In this document: piece after piece, positions 1 through 8,664 of the stretch | How the letters are laid out: the number at the start of each line of letters is the position of its first letter | Position numbering within the stretch: the first letter of the stretch is position 1 | Origin: an uncultured Chitinophagaceae bacterium | Lineage (GTDB): Bacteria > Bacteroidota > Bacteroidia > Chitinophagales > Chitinophagaceae | Length of the DNA stretch: 30,056 nucleotides | Assembly: GCA_946885665.1 (NCBI GenBank) | Contig: CAMPGT010000015.1 | Span: forward strand, 1-30,056 | Reading direction: 5' to 3' | Program-made: the position numbers and the translations under genes | Notes under the pieces: generated by a model | Told to the model about the DNA's origin: nothing | What the model saw: the letters and a program-made list of their open reading frames with translations, nothing else | The model's database searches: none

Positions 1-553
1 GGTAATACATGAGTGCCGTTTTGCTGTTGATGGCCCTTTCGAGGTCCTCGAGAGTTTCCACTTCAACGGGCTTTATACCGGTGTTCGAGAGCGCATGAAT
101 ATAATCGTGATTGTGCCCTTTCTGAACGATCACTTCGTTTTTTTCAAAGTCGTCAACGTGGGGTAGTGCGGCCACTTTTTTAAGGTCCATCCCGGTGAGT
201 ACGCCTGCGGTTCCCAGCACCAGCGCCGACCAGCAGCCGGCAGTTACCAGCGCCCCTTCGCAATGACATAGTTCCGCGATCTTCTCGCCCACTTTATCCT
301 GCACATCGTCGTACATCACAAATTCTTTCGCCGAATTGTTGATGGCATCCATCACTTCGTCGGGCATCAGCGACGCGGTCATCGTTGTGTAGGTGCCTGC
401 AGCATTGATGAACGTCCTCAATCCCAGCTCCTTTACCAGGTTGCGTTTGGAACGAGTGGGAGCCGCCGTGGTTGCTAACGGAGCGGCGGTTCCCAGGAAT
501 GCGCCGGCAAGTGGTCCGACGGAAAAGAATTTAAAGAGGTCCCTCCTTTTCAT
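1..553 (-). CDS. SelA-like PLP-dependent enzyme with Tat-type leader (C-terminal part outside window)
   Basis: An open frame starts with ATG at 553 and runs off the left edge, giving 184 visible residues. The N-terminus MKRRDLFKFFSVGPLAGAF has a twin arginine followed by a hydrophobic stretch and an alanine-rich region, so a Tat signal is likely. The mature part has INAAGTYTTMTASLMPDEV, then a HCEGALVTAGCWSALVLGTAG segment. Both are characteristic of the SelA-related, fold-type I PLP enzymes (the D-glucosaminate-6-phosphate ammonia-lyase / 'selenocysteine synthase-like' group). The Schiff-base lysine lies beyond the edge, so activity cannot be judged. It starts 23 bp after the SusD stop on the same strand and is probably the last visible gene of the susC-susD operon. 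That suggests it acts outside the cytoplasm on the imported ligand. The substrate is unknown; a true SelA role is unlikely given the export signal. Confidence 0.8.
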   Translation of the reverse strand, partial: MKRRDLFKFFSVGPLAGAFLGTAAPLATTAAPTRSKRNLVKELGLRTFINAAGTYTTMTASLMPDEVMDAINNSAKEFVMYDDVQDKVGEKIAELCHCEGALVTAGCWSALVLGTAGVLTGMDLKKVAALPHVDDFEKNEVIVQKGHNHDYIHALSNTGIKPVEVETLEDLERAINSKTALMYY

Positions 554-576
554 ATACTGCTAGTATTAATTGATGA

Positions 577-2139
577 TTATGGTTTGTCCCACCATACCCG
601 TGTTAACAGGTTATCTCCTGTGGATTCAGAAAAGCCCTGCCGCTGCAAAGCTTCGAGGTAATTTGCCTGATTGGTCAGATTCTCTGATATCGGTATCGAG
701 AAGCGCCTGAACATTTTGCCTCCCGTTACGTTGCCCGGATAATTTACCGGCATCAGCTCGGGATATCCTGTTCTTCTCCAATTGGCATACACTTCGTAAT
801 CGTCGCCGAACATAGATAACCATTTCTGTTCGTTGATCTGTTTGAACTGATCTTCAAAAGAACCACCTGAAAGGTACGGATTAGCGGCGAGGTAATCATC
901 AATTTGCTGTTGCGAAATGATATTATTGCTCGGAGCAACGGCGGTCCACTGTGCCCACTGCGTCATGCCGGCCTTAACGCCAAGGTTGTAGGCTTCTTCG
1001 GCGGTCATGCCTGTGTACCATCCTCTTAGCGCCGCTTCGGCCAGCAAAAGATACGACTCTGCGGGGCCCATAATGATGATCGGCGCGGCTACATTCAGCA
1101 CCAGCGGTGAGGGCTCGGAATAGGTATCAAAGTCACCGGGTTTGGTGTTGAGGCTTCCGCTGATCATTCCTCTCTGCACCGCCGGGTCGTTGTTGGCAAC
1201 GTACTGTGTTTCGCCGGCAGGCTTTTGCCACACCACGGAAATCACCGGAAGTCTCGGATCGTTCGTGCTTTTCAGCTTGTTGAGGAAGGTAGCTGCATAC
1301 TTTCCGCCTTCAACATTATCCGGATCCTGTGGATTGAGATAATTTCCGTTCAACCACGAGTTCTGAATTTTCAGATTCATGCCGCCCGAAACATTCGCGT
1401 ATTGAATTTTGGCCATGTCGTCGTCGGACAACATCACACCGCCTTCGATTGCTTTTTTCACCCATGTTTCGGCAAGTTCCGGTTCCACTTTTGTGAGCCT
1501 CATACCAAGGCGCAGCATCAGCGTGTAGGCAAATTTCTTCCATTTGGTAACGTCGCCCTGGTAAAAGAGATCGGCGCTGCCAAAATTTGAATTAGCCGGA
1601 TCGAGCGCAGTAGCGGCTTCATCGAGTTCTTTGAAAAGATCGAGGTAGATGTCGCGCTGCGTGTCGTACTTCGGGGCAAGTATGCCTTCTTCGTCGCCTT
1701 TCACAGCATCGAAATAGGGGATGTCGCCGGCGATATCTGTTAACTGGTGATAGGTATATGCTCTCAGTATCCTCACCATTGCCCTTTCATTGGAAAGGGC
1801 GGGATCCTGGATCGCGTCTTCCAGTTGCTTGAGCAGGTTGAGTCTTACCGTATAGTAGGCGTTAAAGTCGGCTTCGGTACCGTTGAAGCTGTAAAACTTG
1901 TCGCCGATCGCTGGCACTTCCTTGTATGTTGAAAAATACTGCATGCCTTCTGCAAGAACAGAATAGTTGTCGCGCGGCGTATTGAGCAAGGCCGCGGTAA
2001 ACATATTGGCAGGTATCGGGTAATCTACGGCGTTAAGCGGTTTGTTGAGATCTGTAAGACCTTCTTTGTTACACGATAAGAGCAGGGAGCCCGAAGTAAG
2101 GGCCGCGACGTATATCAGTTTAAAAAATTTATTATTCAT
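577..2139 (-). CDS. SusD/RagB-family nutrient-binding outer-membrane lipoprotein
   Basis: This is the surface lipoprotein partner of the SusC channel encoded just upstream; it caps the barrel and binds the ligand. I chose the ATG at 2139, giving 520 residues, because it yields a clean lipoprotein signal: MNNKFFKLIYVAALTSGSLL followed by LSC, with Cys about residue 23. A longer in-frame start at 2160 overlaps the susC stop by one base (TAATG), so translational coupling from there is possible. After the signal come the typical CNKEGLTDLNKP opening, a helix-rich TPR-like body and conserved segments such as ILRAYTYHQLTDIAGDIPYFDA near residue 125. A C-terminal NEQKWLSMFGDDYEVYANWRRTG segment points to the SusD-like_2 branch. 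The ligand cannot be read from sequence: this branch is found with peptide as well as glycan systems, and no glycoside hydrolase is adjacent. Confidence 0.93.
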   Translation of the reverse strand: MNNKFFKLIYVAALTSGSLLLSCNKEGLTDLNKPLNAVDYPIPANMFTAALLNTPRDNYSVLAEGMQYFSTYKEVPAIGDKFYSFNGTEADFNAYYTVRLNLLKQLEDAIQDPALSNERAMVRILRAYTYHQLTDIAGDIPYFDAVKGDEEGILAPKYDTQRDIYLDLFKELDEAATALDPANSNFGSADLFYQGDVTKWKKFAYTLMLRLGMRLTKVEPELAETWVKKAIEGGVMLSDDDMAKIQYANVSGGMNLKIQNSWLNGNYLNPQDPDNVEGGKYAATFLNKLKSTNDPRLPVISVVWQKPAGETQYVANNDPAVQRGMISGSLNTKPGDFDTYSEPSPLVLNVAAPIIIMGPAESYLLLAEAALRGWYTGMTAEEAYNLGVKAGMTQWAQWTAVAPSNNIISQQQIDDYLAANPYLSGGSFEDQFKQINEQKWLSMFGDDYEVYANWRRTGYPELMPVNYPGNVTGGKMFRRFSIPISENLTNQANYLEALQRQGFSESTGDNLLTRVWWDKP

Positions 2140-2159
2140 CAGTAGCTTTTTTGGGAACA

Positions 2160-5100
2160 TTAAAATTTAATATTCAGGTTAACGCCCATTGTGCGGGTTC
2201 TTGGCGCGCCGGCGCCGGCTGTTCCGGTTGCGTTTGCCACAGTCTGTTGCATTTCAGGATCGAGCCCGGCGTCTTTCACTTTCTTGTCCCTGTACAATAT
2301 GGCCAGGTTCCTGGCAACAAAACCGATGGTTGCTCCCTGAATCTTCACAAATTTTATCTTGTTTACAGGTATGCTGTAGTTAAGAATAAGGCTGCGCAGC
2401 TTCACAAAATCGGAACTGAAAGTGGCGAGTTCTGAATAATTCACGCCCCTGTTGTTGTAGTAAGTATCGAGATCAACAACGGGCCAAAACCTGCTGAACT
2501 TGTTGCCTTCCTGGTCAACACCTTCGAGCTGTACGCCTGTTTCCCTGCCGGGCAGTGTGCTTTTCGTTAAGCCGAAGCGCATGGCATACACCCACATGTT
2601 GTTGAAAGCAACGGCGCCGAATTTTGCATCGAGCAGCACGTTCATCGAAAACCTTTTGTAAGTGAAGGTGTTCGAAAAGCCCATAGTGTAAGGCGGGTTG
2701 GCGATACCCAGGTAATCCTGGTACCTGTCTTCGTAACCGCTTGTGGCATTGTACACCTGCACACCGTTCTCATCTTTCTTCATCTTCCATCCCAGCACTG
2801 AACCGTAGGGCAGTCCAACGGCGTTCACGATGCTCACGCCGGATGATATACCTGTACCGATGGTAAGATTGGTGATTCCCGGAGCCAGTTCAACGATTTC
2901 GCTTTTGTTGTAGGCAAAATTGAAGCTTGTGTTCCAGCTAAAATTCTGTGTGCGGATCGGCTTGCCGGAAATCAGCAACTCAATTCCTTTATTGGTGATC
3001 TTACCCACGTTTTGGTTACCGGCGAGGTAACCGCTGGTGGCAGAAATTGCGGGTTGAAGAATGTCGTTTGTTGTAACCCTGCTATAGTAAGTCGCGTCGA
3101 GGCTCAACCTGTTTTGCAGCAACTGCACTTCGAAACCACCTTCTGAGGTTGTTACCGTCAGCGGCCGGATGTCTGGGTTCTGCAAGCGATTGGGTGCATT
3201 CTGAACCGGTATTCCATTGAAGCCGCCGGGAATGAAAGTATAGATCCGGTTAATGCTTTCTGGTGCAACGGTGGAGCTACCTACCTGTGCCCATGAAGCG
3301 CGCAGTTTCAAAAAGTTTACTGCTGCGGGCATCGTAACGATATCCGATAATATCACACCCGTACCGATTGAAGGATAGAAGATGGAATTGTTTCCCCTGT
3401 TGAGTGTCGAGAACCAATCCTGCCTTCCTGTTACACTTAAGAACACGACCGATTTGTAGTTCAGATCCGCTGCCGCGAACACTGAATTTGTTCCCGAGCG
3501 CAGTTCGCTTCTGTAAGGATACTCGTCTGTGGAAGGATTCAGCGTTTTCAGGTTGGTGTAGCTGATAAAATCGGGTATGATGAAATCGATGCCACGGAGG
3601 TTGGAGGTGATGTTCGAGATCCTCTCCCTGTTCGCGCCCACAAAGGCGTTGAGACCAAAGTCTTTAATGTCGGTATTGTAGTTGAGGATAACGTTCATAT
3701 TAGTCCTGGTATCCTGCCTTGTGCCCATGTTCAAATATCCTTTAGGCGTAAAGGCAGTGCCCATCGGAACGAAGTCCATCATCGACATGCTCACATAATC
3801 CTGCGCGATGGTTCCTTTGAGGTAAAGGTTTTTGAGGATGTTGATCTTTGCACTTCCCGATCCGATAAAACGTTTCTTGTCATCTTTGTTGCCCATCTTA
3901 TTTACCACGAACCAGGGATTGGGTGCGGCCGGTACCGGGTTCCACTGGATTTCATTGCCTGCTTCATCATATCCTGGCGCCAGGCTCCTGATATCCACTG
4001 TGCTTCCCAGCAGGTAAGTGGCCCAACTGGAGTTGATTTCGGCGTATCCCACGGTTGGCCTGTTCTTCGCGTTTTCCAGGTTGTACTGTACGTTAGATTC
4101 GAGTTCGATAAGATCGTTCTTGCCGAGTGTTGAACGCAGGGCCAGGTTGGCCGTCTTCCTGTCGAATGAAGAATTAGGTGTTTGCGCCTGCGATTTGAGA
4201 TTCGATAAGGACAAACGGAAGTTAATCTCTTTCGATCCGCCGGTAAGCGCTATCGTGTTCACGAAATCCTGGCTGGGTCTGTAAAAATGATTGATGTTAT
4301 TTTTCACGCCAACAGCCGAGTAGGGACGTTCAACACCATCAAATTGGATAACCTGCGATCCGTCAACCCTGGCGCCGTACGACAAACGTCCGGCACTAAG
4401 CGCAGCGGCTTGTGTGGCAGGCTTCACACCATCGTTTCCCGATCCGAATTCGGTTTGGAAATTGGGATAGGAGGAAGGTGTTCCAATAACGTAGTTAGAC
4501 GAAAATTCAACGCCAATGCCCTGGCGCGCTTTTCCGGATTTTGTTGTAATGAGGATAACGCCGTTTGCGGCCTGGCTTCCATACAACGCAGCAGCCGCGC
4601 CGCTCTTCAGCACTTCTATCGACTCGATGTCGTCTGGGTTAATGGAAGAAATACCATCGCCCCTGTCAACGTTAATCTTCGTGGTATTGGTTTGCGCACC
4701 CTGGTTATCGGAAATGATCGGCATACCATTCACCACATACAACGGCTGTTGGTTGCTGTTGAACGAACCGTTACCCCTGATCACCACGCGGCTCGATCCG
4801 CCGGGCCCCGATGCCACCTGTGTGGCGTCGACGCCTGCAATTTTTCCGGTAAGTGCATTGGCAACGTTGGTTTCGCGTGCCTCGGTAAATTCCGAGCCCT
4901 TTACGGAGGCAACGGAATACACCAGCCCTTTCTTTTCTTTCGAAATACCAAAGGCGGTCACTACAACCTCATCCATTTTGAGCGCCGAAAGTTCAAGCCC
5001 AATGTTAATGCTCGTTTGATTGCTTACCGCCACTTCTTTGGGTTCGTAACCAATCAGCGAAATAACCAGCGTGGCATCCGAATTTACATTGTTGAGTGAA

Positions 5101-5612
5101 AATTCGCCGTTGGCGTCGGTTGTCGTTCCCCTTGTGCTGCCTTTCACCATTACCGATGCACCGGAAAGAGGTTCGTCTTTCTCGTTGTGCACCTGTCCCG
5201 TGATGTTGATGGGCGGAGGCGGAACGTTTGGAATCTCCTGTTGTTTTTCCGGCGCCTTTTTGTAAATGCCCACCATTTTATCTTCGATAACGTAGGTGAG
5301 ATTTTGTCCGTTAAGCGCCTGCTTCAACACCTCTTCCACACTCGCGTCAACCACGTGAATGCTTACTTTCTTTGCCTCCTGGATGACTTCATAATTGTAG
5401 AAGACGGTGTAATCTGATTGTTTCTTGATCTCGGCAAATATTTTTTTCAGTGTAACATTAGTACCCGAAAAAGTGATGCCTTGGGCGTTTGCTGCGGCGC
5501 TTGCCGAAAAGCATGCGGCGAAAATAATTATCGCCGTGAGCTTAAACGCCCTCATTGATTTCTTAAAAGATCCCGCGCGGAGCGGAATGCTAAAAGGAGT
5601 CCTTAGGTGCAT
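2160..5612 (-). CDS. SusC/RagA-family TonB-linked outer-membrane transporter with STN signalling domain
   Basis: The protein has 1150 residues, normal for SusC. Domains in order: signal peptide around residues 20-45 (RAFKLTAIIIFAACFSASAA); STN (secretin/TonB short N-terminal) domain about 46-118; a proline-rich linker; a carboxypeptidase-regulatory-like beta domain about 135-210; the TonB-box region with MDEVVVTAFGIS near 213; a plug with ANALTGKIAGVDATQ and LYVVNGMPI; and a beta barrel to the C-terminal aromatic residue (NLNIKF). The STN domain marks transporters that signal through FecR to an ECF sigma factor, and those two genes lie immediately upstream. So ligand binding probably induces this operon. 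The start at 5612 follows the usual long N-terminus of STN-SusC proteins; an ATG at 5555 would also leave an intact signal peptide. The stop shares one base with a possible susD start. Confidence 0.95.
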   Translation of the reverse strand: MHLRTPFSIPLRAGSFKKSMRAFKLTAIIIFAACFSASAAANAQGITFSGTNVTLKKIFAEIKKQSDYTVFYNYEVIQEAKKVSIHVVDASVEEVLKQALNGQNLTYVIEDKMVGIYKKAPEKQQEIPNVPPPPINITGQVHNEKDEPLSGASVMVKGSTRGTTTDANGEFSLNNVNSDATLVISLIGYEPKEVAVSNQTSINIGLELSALKMDEVVVTAFGISKEKKGLVYSVASVKGSEFTEARETNVANALTGKIAGVDATQVASGPGGSSRVVIRGNGSFNSNQQPLYVVNGMPIISDNQGAQTNTTKINVDRGDGISSINPDDIESIEVLKSGAAAALYGSQAANGVILITTKSGKARQGIGVEFSSNYVIGTPSSYPNFQTEFGSGNDGVKPATQAAALSAGRLSYGARVDGSQVIQFDGVERPYSAVGVKNNINHFYRPSQDFVNTIALTGGSKEINFRLSLSNLKSQAQTPNSSFDRKTANLALRSTLGKNDLIELESNVQYNLENAKNRPTVGYAEINSSWATYLLGSTVDIRSLAPGYDEAGNEIQWNPVPAAPNPWFVVNKMGNKDDKKRFIGSGSAKINILKNLYLKGTIAQDYVSMSMMDFVPMGTAFTPKGYLNMGTRQDTRTNMNVILNYNTDIKDFGLNAFVGANRERISNITSNLRGIDFIIPDFISYTNLKTLNPSTDEYPYRSELRSGTNSVFAAADLNYKSVVFLSVTGRQDWFSTLNRGNNSIFYPSIGTGVILSDIVTMPAAVNFLKLRASWAQVGSSTVAPESINRIYTFIPGGFNGIPVQNAPNRLQNPDIRPLTVTTSEGGFEVQLLQNRLSLDATYYSRVTTNDILQPAISATSGYLAGNQNVGKITNKGIELLISGKPIRTQNFSWNTSFNFAYNKSEIVELAPGITNLTIGTGISSGVSIVNAVGLPYGSVLGWKMKKDENGVQVYNATSGYEDRYQDYLGIANPPYTMGFSNTFTYKRFSMNVLLDAKFGAVAFNNMWVYAMRFGLTKSTLPGRETGVQLEGVDQEGNKFSRFWPVVDLDTYYNNRGVNYSELATFSSDFVKLRSLILNYSIPVNKIKFVKIQGATIGFVARNLAILYRDKKVKDAGLDPEMQQTVANATGTAGAGAPRTRTMGVNLNIKF

Positions 5613-5672
5613 AACCTCTTTTAGTTTTGGTGAATGAAGGATGTAGTATTAGACAAGAGGATAAATTTATTC

Positions 5673-5691
5673 CGTTGCATATCCTGCAACG
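5673..5691 (-). promoter_or_regulatory. Perfect inverted repeat between fecR and susC
   Basis: The sequence CGTTGCATATCCTGCAACG has perfect 7-bp arms around a 5-base loop. It begins 8 bases past the fecR stop and ends about 60 bases before the susC start. No U-run follows in the direction of transcription, so it is not a classic intrinsic terminator. It could be an mRNA-processing or attenuation hairpin that sets different levels for the regulatory genes and the transporter, or an operator for a separate susC promoter. The structure is seen directly; the role is inferred. Confidence 0.4.
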
Positions 5692-5699
5692 TTCAGTAA

Positions 5700-6893
5700 C
5701 TATTTGAATACGGTTACCTTGTTGTTTTCTATCCTGAATTTGACGCCTGATTTTTCCAGCACTTTCAATACGCTGGACAGTTTTGAATTTCTCCGCAGCT
5801 CACCTCCGAATCGCTCGTTCGGAATTTCTCCATCGTATGCCACTTCTATATTGTACCATCTTGCAATCTGTCGCATTACTTCTGTAATACCTGCTTTTTC
5901 AAAACTGAAATAGCCATTCTTCCACGCCATTACCTGGTCAATATTTATATCAGACTGAACATTGATGTCGTTGTCTTTCACCTTTGCCTGCTGACCGGGT
6001 TTTAAAATTCCGGATACGTTGCCGCTCGAAACTTTAACGGCGCCTTCAAGCAATGTCACTTTCATATGCGGTTCGTCGCCGTACGCATTTACATTGAAGT
6101 GTGTACCGAGCACTTCCACCATCATTTCTCCTTTCATAATCCTGAAGGGCATCGATTTCTTTTTCGCCACTTCAAAGTAGGCCTCGCCGGTTATGGAAAC
6201 TTTTCTCTCCTTTCCTATAAAGGCAACGGGGTAGGTAAGGGATGAACCAGCATTCAGCCAAACTTTAGTCCCATCTTCGAGCACCATGCCTATTACCTTA
6301 CTGCCTTTCGGATTCGCCAACGTATTGAATTGCATTTTTCCCCTGACCCTGCCCGTTGCAACTTTATAAATAATTAACCCATCTGCTGATTTAATCACCT
6401 GGACCTTACCTTGTGAAGCCAGCGTGCCGCGGGAAGATCCGTTGATGTCGATCTTTTCTCCGCCGGCAAGGGTGATGCTTGCATAGTTTCCATCGGGTGC
6501 GGCCACGTCCTCAACAACAGGCTGCTCAACTTTCGCTACCACCTGTTTGGGACGCTCTTTCTGCATCATTGTCATGATGCTGTAACCAAATAAGATCAAC
6601 ACGACCGCAGCGGTTGCCGCGTACCTCCACCAGTTACCCCTCATCCGGATCACGTTGCCGTGCAACTCCGGGACCTTATCGCGTATCTTCCCAAATATCT
6701 TTTCTTCAAGCGTACCGGGAATTGTGCCGTCGGTGTCTATTCCCTGCGTTGCTTCGTTCGACAATCTTTCCAGGAACTGCCTGTTCTCGGCCGATTGCAA
6801 CTTCCACTTCTCCAGTTCATACTCTTCCTCAGGCGTCAAAGTACCCTGCAGGTACTTAAACAGGAGACGGCTGATTGTTCTGGAGTTGCTCAT
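5700..6893 (-). CDS. FecR-family anti-sigma factor
   Basis: A 397-residue single-pass inner-membrane protein. The cytoplasmic N-terminal part (about 1-85) should bind the sigma factor. One membrane segment follows at about 89-108 (WRYAATAAVVLILFGYSIM). The periplasmic FecR domain contains VRGKMQFNTLANPKGSKV, GTKVWLNAGSSLTYP, FIGKERKVSITGEAYFEV and MVEVLGTHFNVNAY, all hallmark segments. The C-terminal DUF4974-type domain (about 320-397) ends in LEKSGVKFRIENNKVTVFK. It sits between the ECF sigma factor gene (93 bp upstream) and the STN-SusC gene (87 bp downstream). By family knowledge, the SusC STN domain contacts the periplasmic part and leads to sigma release. Confidence 0.94.
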   Translation of the reverse strand: MSNSRTISRLLFKYLQGTLTPEEEYELEKWKLQSAENRQFLERLSNEATQGIDTDGTIPGTLEEKIFGKIRDKVPELHGNVIRMRGNWWRYAATAAVVLILFGYSIMTMMQKERPKQVVAKVEQPVVEDVAAPDGNYASITLAGGEKIDINGSSRGTLASQGKVQVIKSADGLIIYKVATGRVRGKMQFNTLANPKGSKVIGMVLEDGTKVWLNAGSSLTYPVAFIGKERKVSITGEAYFEVAKKKSMPFRIMKGEMMVEVLGTHFNVNAYGDEPHMKVTLLEGAVKVSSGNVSGILKPGQQAKVKDNDINVQSDINIDQVMAWKNGYFSFEKAGITEVMRQIARWYNIEVAYDGEIPNERFGGELRRNSKLSSVLKVLEKSGVKFRIENNKVTVFK

Positions 6894-6986
6894 GACTTAA
6901 TGATGTGGTCGCCGAGATAATTGTTAGCGCTATGTGTATACAACGATTGTGTGAAACGATCCTACTATGGAAATAAAAAATATTTT

Positions 6987-7586
6987 TCAGCGGAAAATGT
7001 GCCGCGTGCTGTCAAGCAGCAGTACCAGCAGGGTGAGCGAAGAATGTTGCGCAAGCGCCTTCCGCAGTGTATTCAATACACTGGTTTTCTGGTTGCTTAC
7101 TGTTTGCACGCTCACCTGGAGGTTTTCGGCGATCTCGGAGGGGCTAAGCCCCTCATGATAAGAGAGATGGAAGATTTCTTTCATTTTCGCCGACATCTTT
7201 GTGACCTCCTGCTGCACCAGGGTGAGGAGTTCCTCGCGCGTTTCGTGCAGCGGCGAATGTTCGTGCGGTTGCAGTTGCGCGATGAGGTCGGCCTGCTTTT
7301 CCGCCTTAACCCTGCAGTGGCGCAGGAAATCGAAGCAGCGGTTACGAACGGTGATGTGAAGAAAGGAGCTGAGAGCGCCCATGGTATGGAAACTGTCGCG
7401 GCGGTCCCACAGCTTTACAAAAGTGTCGGCAGTAATATCTTCAGCGTCTTCCCTGTCAGGAAGAAACGTCTTCGCGAAATAATATATACGCTTATAATAT
7501 TGCTTGTACACAAGCGTGAAAGCATCCGGATCCCCCGATGCAAGGCGATGCAATATTTCAGATTCTCTATAAGCAGTGTCGGTCAT
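6987..7586 (-). CDS. ECF-type RNA polymerase sigma-70 factor
   Basis: At 199 residues it has the normal length of a Bacteroidetes ECF sigma factor paired with FecR. Region 2 spans roughly residues 22-90, with FTLVYKQYYKRIYYFAKTFL, the DREDAEDITADTFVKLWDRR segment and FLHITVRNRCFDFLRH. Region 4 lies at about 135-180 with MKEIFHLSYHEGLSPSEIAE followed by a helix-turn-helix. No region 3 or extra domain is present. Being first in the sigma/fecR/susC/susD series, it probably directs transcription of the downstream transporter operon and perhaps itself. The ATG at 7586 gives a natural start. No convincing TAnnTTTG promoter was found upstream. Confidence 0.95.
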   Translation of the reverse strand: MTDTAYRESEILHRLASGDPDAFTLVYKQYYKRIYYFAKTFLPDREDAEDITADTFVKLWDRRDSFHTMGALSSFLHITVRNRCFDFLRHCRVKAEKQADLIAQLQPHEHSPLHETREELLTLVQQEVTKMSAKMKEIFHLSYHEGLSPSEIAENLQVSVQTVSNQKTSVLNTLRKALAQHSSLTLLVLLLDSTRHIFR

Positions 7587-7705
7587 ACATGTGGACTATG
7601 GACTACTGTTCTGGTTTTAGGCAAATGCTAATTTACTGAAAACTTGATTAGGACATTTTTAAAATAAATAAATTTCTGCATCAACGCGGGATATGCGCTA
7701 CATTA

Positions 7706-7719
7706 ATGTTATGTAACAT
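7706..7719. promoter_or_regulatory. AT-rich perfect inverted repeat upstream of the sigma gene
   Basis: ATGTTATGTAACAT has two 6-base arms around a 2-base centre. It lies in the 140-bp gap between the cytochrome c gene (stop at 7727) and the ECF sigma gene (start at 7586), both on the minus strand. The tiny loop makes a protein-binding site more likely than an RNA hairpin. Apart from AT-rich sequence I see nothing else in this gap. Function unknown. Confidence 0.25.
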
Positions 7720-7726
7720 CTGGCAT

Positions 7727-8140
7727 CTATTCTTTCAGCGAAAGGATATATTTCACCATCAACTTTGCGTCGTCAACGGAAATATCCGCGTGCGGCGCCA
7801 TAACCGGGTATCCCCAGGCGCCGCTGCCGCCTAAAATTATTTTACGGGCAAGAAGTTCAATGTAGCCATCGTTTACCGGATATCTTTTCGCTATGTCCCT
7901 GAATGCGGGTCCTTTGGATCGTTTATCTTCGGTATGGCAGGTGTAGCAATCCGAATAAGCAATCAGCACCTTTCCTTTCTGGCTCTGCTCTTCCGGTATC
8001 GAATCATTCTTTCCGGGAATGGCCCTGATGTAATCCTTTTCCTCGCGTGCGCTGTCCCGTCGTTGGGGTTCCGGTTTTTTCTCCTCTTCTCCGCAACTGC
8101 ACAAACACACCAATGCAATAAATGTAAAACGTCTAAACAC
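7727..8140 (-). CDS. Cytochrome c lipoprotein
   Basis: A 137-residue exported electron carrier with one haem-binding motif, CYTCH, at residues 65-69. A probable Met axial ligand is near residue 114 in YPVMAPHADIS. The N-terminus has a short hydrophobic stretch with a lipobox ending at Cys16 (LCSC), then a charged linker of about 40 residues, as in surface-tethered monohaem cytochromes. The start is GTG at 8140, which overlaps the last 8 bases of the preceding gene, so translational coupling is likely; no closer ATG exists in frame. It is the last gene of the operon that begins with the large haem-binding lipoprotein at 13012. It probably accepts electrons from that protein or from a periplasmic oxidation step. 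Confidence 0.9.
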   Translation of the reverse strand: MFRRFTFIALVCLCSCGEEEKKPEPQRRDSAREEKDYIRAIPGKNDSIPEEQSQKGKVLIAYSDCYTCHTEDKRSKGPAFRDIAKRYPVNDGYIELLARKIILGGSGAWGYPVMAPHADISVDDAKLMVKYILSLKE

Positions 8141-8612
8141 TTTTACTCACTCGTTTTTCGTCGGCCAATCTTCTTAGTGCCCTGTTCATCTTCACGTTAT
8201 TGGCAGGGTTCTCACAATATTCGATCAGCGTATTCAATGAATTTTTCTTAATGGCCTCCTGGTCGTCTTTCGTATCAGGATGCTCCAGGCAATATTTGGT
8301 CATCGCGGCCATGTACACGCCTACCAGGGCATCACTTCCCTTTACCAGCTTTCCTACTTCTGCATCAATATCAAACATGTAATCCGGGGTACCCGACATC
8401 CACTTGATCATGAACTTAAGGGATTTTAGATAATCCAGATCTTTATTGGCTATGGGCTTCGACAAAATATAATTCGCGGCGGCCAAAGCCGATTGATTCG
8501 CGGGCTTGTAGTCCGTTGATTTTTCCAATACTATTTCATCATAAGCGGGCAGCGACTGTGCATGCGTTACCTCGAACGCAACAAACAAAACAACAAACAG
8601 GATATATTTCAT
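8133..8612 (-). CDS. Secreted protein of unknown function
   Basis: I do not recognise this 159-residue protein. It has a clear signal peptide (MKYILFVVLFVAFEVTHAQ). The mature part is about 140 residues, helix-rich and hydrophilic, with no Cys-His haem motif; its two cysteines (in TKYCLEHP and IEYCENP) are about 25 residues apart. It contains LKFMIKWMSGTPDYMFDIDA and ends in KMNRALRRLADEKRVSKSV. Its stop lies inside the start of the cytochrome c gene (8-bp overlap), and it starts 52 bp after the zinc hydrolase stop, so it belongs to the same operon. A periplasmic accessory role for the cytochrome or hydrolase is possible from context only. Confidence 0.8.
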   Translation of the reverse strand: MKYILFVVLFVAFEVTHAQSLPAYDEIVLEKSTDYKPANQSALAAANYILSKPIANKDLDYLKSLKFMIKWMSGTPDYMFDIDAEVGKLVKGSDALVGVYMAAMTKYCLEHPDTKDDQEAIKKNSLNTLIEYCENPANNVKMNRALRRLADEKRVSKSV

Positions 8613-8664
8613 ACTTCAGGTTTCCTTAATAATAGCGCTTAAAATATAATTATGCAACACCAGT

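Noticed and set aside
4287..5099. 270-residue plus-strand frame
   Set aside because: It is fully antisense to the STN-SusC gene, with low-complexity content and no recognisable domain.
6921..7631. 236-residue plus-strand frame
   Set aside because: It is antisense to the ECF sigma factor, which has clear region 2 and region 4 sequence.
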